Positions 24,062 to 30,334 of a stretch of DNA of 30,334 nucleotides are shown here, in pieces. How positions within the stretch are numbered: the first letter of the stretch is position 1; each line of letters opens with the position of its first letter. Under the pieces are notes generated by a model. It had not been told where the DNA came from. It worked only from the letters and a program-made list of their open reading frames with translations, and searched no databases. The stretch lies in NCBI GenBank assembly GCA_034003585.1, contig JAVEYH010000032.1, forward strand, positions 1 to 30,334, read 5' to 3'. A program made the translations under genes and the position numbers. Source of the stretch: JAPXSY01 sp034003585 (GTDB lineage: Bacteria; Verrucomicrobiota; Kiritimatiellia; RFP12; UBA1067).

Positions 24062-25096
24062 TCACTCCGCCAGACTCACCCGCGTTCCGGACCGGGCGGA
24101 GCGTTTCTCGGCATCCACGATCCGGACCGAATCCCGGCACGCCTCCGGGGAGGTCACGGGTTCGACCGCGCGTCCGCTGATCTTGTCCGCGAACCAGTTG
24201 ATCTCATTCTGGTAGGCGTCCGCGGAAACCGGCAACTCCGGCACAACCGGCTCGCCCTCCATCGGATACAAACAGAACTCCGGCTGCCGCCGCATGGCCA
24301 TCACCAGGGTGGCGCGCTCGAACGCGATCTGGAAGCTGCGCTCAAACCCGAACGTTTTCGACATGCCCCATCCGCCCTCGGCCACGACCGACGGCCCGCC
24401 GACATCATACAGCGTCGAGATGTGGATCATGGTCCCGTCGCTGTCATCATACGCGGAACTGGTCACCGCCTGGGGCATGCCGAACAGGTAGTGCACCATG
24501 TCGGTGTCGTGGATGTGCAGGTCCAGCGCCACCCCGCCGCTGCGCGACTCGTCGAAAAACCAGCTCTTGCCCCCGTCGCGCGACCACCCGGGCGCCTGGC
24601 TGTACCGGCCGAAGCGCGCGGCGATGACCCGGCCGTACGTGTTGCTTTCGATCAGGCGCTTGGCATAGACATATTCGCCGCGGAACCGCAGGCACTGGCC
24701 GATCATCAGCTCCGTGCCTTGCGGCGCGGCGCGCCAGGCCGCGAGCAGTTCGTCGCATGCTGCGGTATGCAGCGCCATCGGTTTCTCGCAGAGCACATGG
24801 ATGCCCCGGGACAAGGCCAGCGTCGCCATCGGCACATGCAGGAAGGTCGGCAGCGTGATGTCGACCGCATCCGGCCGGGCCTTATCCAGCATGGTTGCGA
24901 AGTCTTCATAGAGGCCGGCGTCACCGTAATCGCACGACACGTCGGCACCCTGGACATTCCCGGCCGCCGCGGCAGACTGCTCGAACTGCCGGCGGTCCCG
25001 GTCGCACAACGCGGCAACTTCCGCGCCGGCCACCTTTTTCCAGCACCCGTAATGCATCCGCCCCATGAAACCGAATCCCGCGATCCCCACCCGCAT
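24062..25096 (-). CDS. Gfo/Idh/MocA family oxidoreductase, cytoplasmic
   Basis: The 344-residue protein opens with the dinucleotide-binding Rossmann motif 'GIAGFGFMG' and carries the family's catalytic lysine motif 'CEKPM' (E104-K105-P106). The C-terminal half has the substrate-domain signature 'GGVALDLHIHDTDMVHYLFG', with the conserved D-x-x-x-H. Family members oxidise or reduce sugars and inositols with NAD(P). There is no signal peptide. GGGGGC before the ATG supports the start; that site overlaps the 17-base spacer after the acyltransferase gene. It lies directly upstream of the PIG-L gene, so it may act on the same amino sugar. The exact substrate is not readable. Confidence 0.93.
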   Translation of the reverse strand: MRVGIAGFGFMGRMHYGCWKKVAGAEVAALCDRDRRQFEQSAAAAGNVQGADVSCDYGDAGLYEDFATMLDKARPDAVDITLPTFLHVPMATLALSRGIHVLCEKPMALHTAACDELLAAWRAAPQGTELMIGQCLRFRGEYVYAKRLIESNTYGRVIAARFGRYSQAPGWSRDGGKSWFFDESRSGGVALDLHIHDTDMVHYLFGMPQAVTSSAYDDSDGTMIHISTLYDVGGPSVVAEGGWGMSKTFGFERSFQIAFERATLVMAMRRQPEFCLYPMEGEPVVPELPVSADAYQNEINWFADKISGRAVEPVTSPEACRDSVRIVDAEKRSARSGTRVSLAE

Positions 25097-25113
25097 AGCG
25101 CCCCCTTCCGTTT

Positions 25114-26208
25114 TTAGATTTTAAAGAAGATCTTCCGCCTGTACAGCCATACCAACAGCGCATACCCCACCGCGAATTTGGCTGCCGCGCTGATCAGCGG
25201 ATAGAAGGTCTCCGTGTGATGCCGCAACCCCTGCACCAAGCGGTCGCTGAAGACGCCGAAATTGAAGAGATGGGTTGCCATGTAGATGAAAATCGCGTTC
25301 GTCCCGATGACGACAAAGAAGAGGGACCACCGGCGCCACCCCAGCACATCGACCAGGGTGTAGAAAACGGCCAGGCAGAGAAAGCTCAGCCCGCCCGAAT
25401 ACAGGACAAAGGTCTCGTTCCAGATGTGCTTGATGATGGGGATGCAGAAACTGCCCGCCCATCCTGTCACCGTCAGCCCCGCCCCGACAGCGAACAGCGT
25501 GGCGGCGATGCGCGCTTTGGGCATTCCCGACCGGATGATACCGCCCGCAAACGCCCCGAGCATCGCCGTTGCCACAAAGCCCAAGGTGCTCAAGACCCAC
25601 GTATAGGAGGGCGCATCGAGCGTCCCCAACACGAGCGTATCGACATAATGCGCGAAATTCCCCTCCGCTGTGAGGACTCCGGCACCGAATTCCGGAACCG
25701 GCGCGAAACGGAGCAAGAGGCCGAAGAGAACCACGCAGCCGGCCGTCAGGCCGATCTGCCACTTTTTACTGAAGTGCAAAAGGAAAATCGTGCTGAAGAA
25801 CGTGCCGGCCGCGATCGACTGCAGGGTATTACTGTAGAAAACCAGCCGCGACCAGTCGTACTCCAGCAGGCGCCCCTGCAGCATCATCCCGAACACCCAC
25901 AGGATCAGCAGGCGCCGAACCGTGTGCCGGTAGATCTTGGCCGTCGAGTCGCCCTTTTTTCTCCGGCTGTCGATGGAAAACGGCAGCGAACATCCGGCCA
26001 GAAAAATGAACAGCGGCATCACCAGGTCGATGAAACGGAAACCTTCCCAAGGGACATGCTTCAGTTGTGTTTCGCAAAAAGCGCCCGCGTCCGGATGGAT
26101 GACCGTGGCCAGACGGGTCACCAACCCCCCGCCGCCGATGATCCAGAACATATCAAATCCCCGCGCCGCATCGATGGAGAGTATCCGCCCGCTCTTGGTT
26201 TCCGCCAT
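25114..26208 (-). CDS. HGSNAT/DUF5009-like transmembrane acyltransferase
   Basis: The 364-residue protein has about ten membrane segments and opens with 'RILSIDAARGFDMFWIIGGG', the R-x-x-S-x-D-x-x-R-G signature of the YeiB/DUF5009/HGSNAT group. 'FRFIDLVMPLFIFLAGCSLP' and 'IGTNAIFIYMATHLFNFGVF' are further family landmarks. The animal member, heparan-alpha-glucosaminide N-acetyltransferase, moves acetyl from cytosolic acetyl-CoA across a membrane to glucosamine ends. Bacterial members are common in glycan-use loci but few have been tested. AAAGGA eight bases upstream supports ATG 26208; the frame extends 10 codons further without a better site. In this unit it sits among a hexosaminidase and a deacetylase, which supports an amino-sugar substrate. 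Acyl donor and acceptor are inferred from family only. Confidence 0.85.
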   Translation of the reverse strand: MAETKSGRILSIDAARGFDMFWIIGGGGLVTRLATVIHPDAGAFCETQLKHVPWEGFRFIDLVMPLFIFLAGCSLPFSIDSRRKKGDSTAKIYRHTVRRLLILWVFGMMLQGRLLEYDWSRLVFYSNTLQSIAAGTFFSTIFLLHFSKKWQIGLTAGCVVLFGLLLRFAPVPEFGAGVLTAEGNFAHYVDTLVLGTLDAPSYTWVLSTLGFVATAMLGAFAGGIIRSGMPKARIAATLFAVGAGLTVTGWAGSFCIPIIKHIWNETFVLYSGGLSFLCLAVFYTLVDVLGWRRWSLFFVVIGTNAIFIYMATHLFNFGVFSDRLVQGLRHHTETFYPLISAAAKFAVGYALLVWLYRRKIFFKI

Positions 26209-26271
26209 ATCGCATTCCTTTGGGATTCCGTGTTTCACTGCGTTTCTGCGGAAGCCCCGACTTGCCCCCTT

Positions 26272-27666
26272 TTAAACGTTCAGGGTCCATGGTTTGCGGT
26301 ACGCGACGCCCAACAACTGATCCGCCTCCGGATCCCCCACAAAACGCTCCGTAGCCGGATTCCACTTCAGGTTCTTCTTTCCCAACTTCAGGCCGATGTT
26401 GACCAGATGGGCAATCGTGATCGCGCGCTGCCCGGTCTCGCACGGTGAAATCACCGGTTTTCCGGTCAGGATGCCCTCGATGAAGTTACGCTCGTGGTTG
26501 CTGCTCACGTACAGCTTCACCTCGTCGTCGCGGGTCTTCTGCCGGATCAGGTCGAAGGGTTTCGTCTCCATCTTGCCCCCGCACACATACAGTTCGCGCC
26601 CGCCCTCCCCGTAATACCGGAGGAACCGCTTCTGGGGCTCGCCATGCTCAGTTGATGCGTATACGCGCGTGCCGTCGGCATAGACGATCTCGAAACTGAA
26701 CTTGGACGCCACGTTGTACAGGCTGTTCTTGTCCAGCTCGCCCCAGATGTTCTCGATGGCGACAGGCCCGGACTCATCCATGCCCAGAGACCACTGCAGG
26801 ATGTCGATGAAATGCGCCCCGTGATCGGTCAACATGCCGCCGCCGTACTGGAAATTGAAGCGCCACTGCATCGGCACATGAATTTTCGGGATGTACGGCT
26901 GTTCCGGCGCAGGGCCCAGCCACAGGTCGAAATCGACATAATGCGGCGGTTTGGGCAGCGGCGTCTCGCTGAGCTGTGCCTCCGTCTTGCCGAACCGGCC
27001 CAGCCCGCCGGGCAATCCCAGCTCGATGCGGCGCAGTTTGCCGAGGCGCCTGTTCCGGATAAACTCGGCCGCCATGCGCCGGTACGGGTCGCTGGAGCGT
27101 CCCTGCGCCCCGGTCTGGAAGACCACGCCGTGTTTCTTCACCGCATCGCACAGCGCGCGGCCCTCCGCCACGCTGTTCGCCAGCGGCTTCTGCCCGAAGA
27201 TGTGCTTCCCCTTGCGCGCGGCCAGAATGCCGATCAGGGCGTGCCAGTGGTCCGGCGTGGCCACGCACACCGCATCCAGGTCTTTGTCCTCCAGCATCTC
27301 CCGGAAATCGGCGAACGCCTTGCACCCGTCGTACCCCGGTTTGCCGTTCTGGTTGGCGTAAAAATCATTCACCTGCCGCCGCGCCGGCTCCCGTCCGCCC
27401 TGAAGTTCGGCACGGTATCCGTAGAGCGGCGCCTCCGAAACCGGATCGCAGACGGAGATGACCTGCGTGTTGCCGTCATGCAGGAAGTTTTTGAGGTTCG
27501 AAGTCATCCCCTGCACACCGCAGCCGATCAGTCCCAGATTGACCCGTCCGGAGGGTGCGGGCCGTCCCACCTGTCCCCATGCCGACGCGGGCAGAATGGT
27601 TGGAAACGCGCAGGCCGCGCTTGCGGCCGCCACAAAACGGCGTCGTGAAACCGATGCCACGTTCAT
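26272..27666 (-). CDS. Tat-exported Gfo/Idh/MocA family oxidoreductase
   Basis: The 464-residue protein starts MNVASVSRRRFVAAASAACA: the twin-arginine motif S-R-R-R-F-V followed by a hydrophobic stretch marks Tat export, so it folds with its NAD(P) cofactor before leaving the cytoplasm. 'LGLIGCGVQG' is the dinucleotide-binding loop. The lysine motif is 'GQKPL' in place of the usual EKP, with the catalytic Lys kept. 'GGGMLTDHGAHFIDILQWSL' carries the conserved D-x-x-x-H of the substrate domain. Exported Gfo/Idh/MocA proteins are characteristic of the planctomycete-verrucomicrobia group and of some glycosidase-like NAD enzymes (GH109 fold), so a lytic role on amino sugars is possible. The start at 27666 gives the best Tat signal and follows GGGAGG. 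It lies 11 bases after the SemiSWEET-like gene. Confidence 0.93.
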   Translation of the reverse strand: MNVASVSRRRFVAAASAACAFPTILPASAWGQVGRPAPSGRVNLGLIGCGVQGMTSNLKNFLHDGNTQVISVCDPVSEAPLYGYRAELQGGREPARRQVNDFYANQNGKPGYDGCKAFADFREMLEDKDLDAVCVATPDHWHALIGILAARKGKHIFGQKPLANSVAEGRALCDAVKKHGVVFQTGAQGRSSDPYRRMAAEFIRNRRLGKLRRIELGLPGGLGRFGKTEAQLSETPLPKPPHYVDFDLWLGPAPEQPYIPKIHVPMQWRFNFQYGGGMLTDHGAHFIDILQWSLGMDESGPVAIENIWGELDKNSLYNVASKFSFEIVYADGTRVYASTEHGEPQKRFLRYYGEGGRELYVCGGKMETKPFDLIRQKTRDDEVKLYVSSNHERNFIEGILTGKPVISPCETGQRAITIAHLVNIGLKLGKKNLKWNPATERFVGDPEADQLLGVAYRKPWTLNV

Positions 27667-27677
27667 CCCCCTCCCTT

Positions 27678-27998
27678 TCATTGAGTCAGACCGACACACT
27701 GTATGTTGTACAATGACGCATCCGCCTGCGCTTTGTCAATCCGATGATTCCGGTAATAGAGGGTGAGGTCGATGCCGACCATCACCAAGTTGAAAAGATA
27801 AAGCCAGACCGCTCCGTCAACCTGTTCCTGCCAGAACAGCTTGTGGCACAACCCGAAAACATAGCCGGCGAAAACGATCAGCATAAAAAAGAGGCTTTTC
27901 CCCCTGTTGGTCCGCGACCGCCACGACTTCAAAATCGAGATCGGCCAGGCCGCGCCGAAACAGACCAGCATCATCGCCTCAAAAACCGGAAAAGGCAT
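27678..27998 (-). CDS. Small three-segment membrane protein, SemiSWEET/PQ-loop-like
   Basis: The 106-residue protein has three hydrophobic segments, at about 5-22, 36-54 and 62-82. Between the first two is 'AWPISILKSWRSRTNRGKS', which follows the PQ-loop pattern P-x-x-x-x-K-x-x-x-S-x-x-x-x-G-x-S (P19, K24, S28, G33, S35), although the Gln of 'PQ' is replaced. Three segments and about 100 residues are the size of bacterial SemiSWEETs, which work as dimers and let sugars cross the inner membrane. The last 20 residues are polar. AAGGA four bases before ATG 27998 lies right after the GH20 stop codon, so translation is probably coupled. Being directly after an exported hexosaminidase fits uptake of the released sugar. 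Family membership is by motif only; it could be an unrelated small membrane protein. Confidence 0.6.
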   Translation of the reverse strand: MPFPVFEAMMLVCFGAAWPISILKSWRSRTNRGKSLFFMLIVFAGYVFGLCHKLFWQEQVDGAVWLYLFNLVMVGIDLTLYYRNHRIDKAQADASLYNIQCVGLTQ

Positions 27999-28007
27999 AC
28001 ATTCCTT

Positions 28008-29969
28008 TCATTCATCCCTTGTCCCGACAGCACCCTGTTTCCCCCCGGCCTCCTCCAGCCGCGCCGGAAACAGGCAGACCGTGCCCTGTGATTGGGTTCC
28101 GCGCTCCCCGCGGCAGAGTTCAGCCCGCAACGTGTACACAGCGTTCGTCTTGAATTCGGGCACGGCAAGCCGGTAATCGAAGCCGGAACCGGGTCCATGT
28201 CTGGTGACTCCCGCGAACCCGTTCCGCGAATCCCGCGCGATTTCCTTCCCTCCCTCCAATAATACCACATTCCGGATCCGGAGCGGCTGGTTTCCCCGCA
28301 GGAAAAGGAAACGCGCGATATACGTTCCGGATTCATTCATTGCCGCATTCGCCGGCCAATTCCGGACCGTCCACTGCTCAGGGGCGCTCCGCCAGAAAGC
28401 AACGGTCCGGAACCAGGGCGGATCCTCAACCGGCGCGACGTGCAGTCCCAGATCGCGCAGCCGCGCACTGATTTCCGGCGCGCGCCGACGAAAGGCGGGC
28501 CAGGTCACTTTCGCATCCGGTGACCACGCCCGCTCGGCGATGGCCGCGGCCCGGGGGAAGAGCTTCCACTCCGCCTCCGGGCCAAGGCGGCAGGATTCGC
28601 CCCAGAGGCACCCCTGCAGCCCCAGCACATGCTTCTGGTGCTCCGGCGCGATACCCTCCACGGGGTTGAAGTCGAGAATCCGCTCACAGTTGTTGACGCG
28701 CGCGCGGTTGTAATTGAACCCGTCCGCCAGAATGCTTTGCGGGATATCGAGATACAGATGATAGCGCGGCGTCATCACCGTGTCGTGCCCCATGGCCGCG
28801 GCCTGCTGTCCACCCTGGATCTCCCGCCACGACATCACGGTCGCTCCGGGCGCGAGTCCCCCCTCCAGAATTTCATCCCAGCCCAGCAGGCGCCGGCCTT
28901 TGGCGGTCAGGTAGCGGTCAAAGTGGCGTACCATCCAGCTTTGCAGCTCATGTTCGTCCTTGAGCCCGTGCGCGGCCTTGCGCGCCTGGCATTTCGGGCA
29001 TTTTTCCCAGTTGCCTTTGGGACACTCATCGCCGCCGATATGGATGAACGGCGCGTCAAACAGTCCGAGCACCTCATCAAATACCTGTTCGAGAAAGCGG
29101 AGCGCCTCATCCTTGCCCGCGCAGTACATGAACTCCGGTTTGCCGGTGCAGCTCAAGTGGGGATAGGCCCGCATCACCGCCGTACTGTGGGCCGGCAGCT
29201 CGATCTCCGGGATCACCATGATCTCGCGTGACCGGGCGAAGGCCACGATCTCCCGGATCTCCTCCTGGGTGTAAAACTGCGCGGGCCGGTCGGGGTTCGT
29301 GTGGTCGCCGACCGCGCCGACCGAAGTGAGTTCCGGAAAACGCTTGATCTCAATCCGCCAGCCCGGCGCGTCGGTCAGGTGCCAATGGAACCGGTTCAGC
29401 TTGAGCGTGGCCATGGAGTCCAAGATCTTTCTGACCGCGGCCTTTCCCATGAAGTGGCGGCTTTCGTCCAGCATGATGCCGCGCCAACTGAATCGCGGAG
29501 CGTCGTAGATCTCCACACACGGCAAGCCGCCCGCGTAAGGCCGCAACAGTTGGCGCAGGGTTTGGAAGGCGTAGAAAAAGCCGGCGCGGTCGGACGAGGT
29601 CAGGCGGACGAGGTCAGGCGTGACCTGAAGACGATAGCCTTCCGCGGGCAGCGGATCGCCCTGAGGTGCCGCAGAGAGCAGAATCGTGCCGGCCACGGGC
29701 GGTTTGCCATTCTCCGCCTGAATCACTGGCAGCGGTTTGCCCGATGCCGTCACATTCCGCCACATCCACGCCAGATGTCCGGCGACGCTCGCCCCGCCCT
29801 TGGCTTGCGGCTCGAACGCCACCACGGTCCGTTCGTCGATCGTGAAGAACCCCTCCCGCTCCTCGACCTTCACCGGCAGCGGGCACAGGGCTGGAAGCTC
29901 GGCTACCGCCGCCCCCACGCCTGCCGTGAAACAGCAAAAAAACACACCCACATGCCATAAAGCATGCAT
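28008..29969 (-). CDS. Secreted GH20 beta-N-acetylhexosaminidase
   Basis: This 653-residue enzyme releases terminal GlcNAc or GalNAc from glycans by substrate-assisted catalysis. A signal peptide (MHALWHVGVFFCCFTAGVGA, then AVA-ELP) is followed by the GH20b domain at about 28-150 and the catalytic TIM barrel at about 155-500. Barrel landmarks are 'FSWRGIMLDESRHFMGKAAV', 'LNRFHWHLTDAPGWRIEIKR', 'VIPEIELPAHSTAVMRAYPH' and the catalytic pair D314-E315 in 'HIGGDECPK'. 'LGWDEILEGG' and 'GLQGCLWGE' complete the active site. The C-terminal 130 residues form a beta-sandwich ('RIRNVVLLEGGKEIARD'). ATG 29969 has GGAGG six bases upstream; the longer frame adds residues before the signal peptide and is rejected. 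The stop codon lies 9 bases before the SemiSWEET-like gene. It defines the likely substrate class of the unit. Confidence 0.97.
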   Translation of the reverse strand: MHALWHVGVFFCCFTAGVGAAVAELPALCPLPVKVEEREGFFTIDERTVVAFEPQAKGGASVAGHLAWMWRNVTASGKPLPVIQAENGKPPVAGTILLSAAPQGDPLPAEGYRLQVTPDLVRLTSSDRAGFFYAFQTLRQLLRPYAGGLPCVEIYDAPRFSWRGIMLDESRHFMGKAAVRKILDSMATLKLNRFHWHLTDAPGWRIEIKRFPELTSVGAVGDHTNPDRPAQFYTQEEIREIVAFARSREIMVIPEIELPAHSTAVMRAYPHLSCTGKPEFMYCAGKDEALRFLEQVFDEVLGLFDAPFIHIGGDECPKGNWEKCPKCQARKAAHGLKDEHELQSWMVRHFDRYLTAKGRRLLGWDEILEGGLAPGATVMSWREIQGGQQAAAMGHDTVMTPRYHLYLDIPQSILADGFNYNRARVNNCERILDFNPVEGIAPEHQKHVLGLQGCLWGESCRLGPEAEWKLFPRAAAIAERAWSPDAKVTWPAFRRRAPEISARLRDLGLHVAPVEDPPWFRTVAFWRSAPEQWTVRNWPANAAMNESGTYIARFLFLRGNQPLRIRNVVLLEGGKEIARDSRNGFAGVTRHGPGSGFDYRLAVPEFKTNAVYTLRAELCRGERGTQSQGTVCLFPARLEEAGGKQGAVGTRDE

Positions 29970-30004
29970 CTCTTTCCTCCCCCGTTTTTTGTTATTCACA
30001 TGCC

Positions 30005-30334
30005 TTACGGCGCGGTCCGGACACACCGGAACCCGAACGGAAAATAACGTGAGTTGTCGGCATGTGACGCCAAGTAACGGTCCGAGACTACCGTGTTGGA
30101 ACTGAATCCTCCCCCCCGCCGCCCCATGCCGTTCGCCCAGGTGGCGTTCTGCGCACTCCCCGAATCCGTGAGCGCGCCGGTGCCGTGCACGCCGTCAAAG
30201 GTACGGCCCGCGTCGTTTCCCACGGTCTTGCAGCGTTCGAACAGGTTGCCGGTCAGCTCCAAAATGCCCCAGTAGCCCGCACCGGCCTGTTCGCGCGTGG
30301 AGGTCGCGGTAGCATAGATCCCGGCCCGCACCGG
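30005..30334 (-). CDS. FGE/SUMF1-fold protein, C-terminal part only
   Basis: The last 109 residues of a protein that begins beyond the window edge. 'GYWGILELTGNLFERCKTVG' matches the 'GxWExxGNxxEW' segment of the formylglycine-generating-enzyme (SUMF1/EgtB/PvdO) fold, then 'RRGGGF' and 'FPFGFRCVRTAP' complete its C-terminus. The region after RGGGF has no cysteine pair, so the catalytic residues of true FGE are missing. Many such proteins in this bacterial group are surface or secreted proteins of unknown function. It is the first visible gene of the eight-gene unit, 35 bases before the GH20 start. The GTG near 30331 is internal, not a start. Confidence 0.8.
   Translation of the reverse strand, partial: PVRAGIYATATSTREQAGAGYWGILELTGNLFERCKTVGNDAGRTFDGVHGTGALTDSGSAQNATWANGMGRRGGGFSSNTVVSDRYLASHADNSRYFPFGFRCVRTAP

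Overview
The window is GC-rich, densely coded bacterial chromosome. Its gene content suggests the Planctomycetes-Verrucomicrobia-Lentisphaerae-Kiritimatiellota group, most likely a Kiritimatiellota or Verrucomicrobia-like member. This is an inference from the mix of secreted PPC/TIG-type proteins, a hydrazine-synthase-alpha-like cytochrome c/FGE fusion, a Tat-exported Gfo/Idh/MocA oxidoreductase, NPCBM-type glycosidases and an FGE-fold protein; there is no rRNA or marker phylogeny here. A 100-base N run at 14113-14212 shows that the sequence is a draft scaffold.

Layout. 1-214 (minus): the start of an XRE-type regulator in DNA clearly richer in A+T than the rest, with a perfect 12-bp-arm palindrome in front of it. 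572-1414 (plus): mutM. 1401-3041 (minus): a secreted beta-sandwich protein. 3354-7854 (plus): an IclR regulator followed by a 1217-residue secreted fusion (NPCBM-like, beta-propeller, two haem-c sites, FGE-like fold). 7886-8890 (minus): RNase HIII. 9058-10500 (plus): a five-S1-domain protein. 10698-11780 (plus): a GH97-like protein that appears to lack the catalytic barrel. 11848-14082 (minus): RNase R. 14213-17576 (minus): a four-gene unit, TPR lipoprotein - CvpA - ECF sigma factor - membrane-anchored alpha/alpha-toroid protein, the last cut by the gap. 17649-21713 (minus): a very large GH2 beta-galactosidase-type enzyme. 21924-30334 (minus): a tightly packed eight-gene unit, FGE-like protein - GH20 hexosaminidase - SemiSWEET-like protein - Tat Gfo/Idh/MocA - HGSNAT/DUF5009-like acyltransferase - Gfo/Idh/MocA - PIG-L deacetylase - MFS transporter.

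How it fits together. The right third looks like a glycan-use locus for N-acetylhexosamine- and galactose-containing material: exported GH20 and GH2 enzymes, two possible sugar transporters, two NAD(P)-dependent sugar oxidoreductases, and both a de-N-acetylase and a transmembrane N-acetyltransferase. The centre holds nucleic-acid housekeeping (mutM, rnhC, S1 protein, rnr). The ECF sigma unit looks like an envelope signalling module in which the toroid protein may be a new kind of anti-sigma factor.

Promoters. Eight complete sigma70-like promoters can be read by eye, most with a TTGNNN -35 box and a 17-18 base spacer, plus one -10 box whose -35 lies in the gap. Two genes (rnr and rnhC) have the -10 box so close to the ATG that their mRNAs should be leaderless or nearly so. 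No tRNA, rRNA, CRISPR array or transposase gene was seen.
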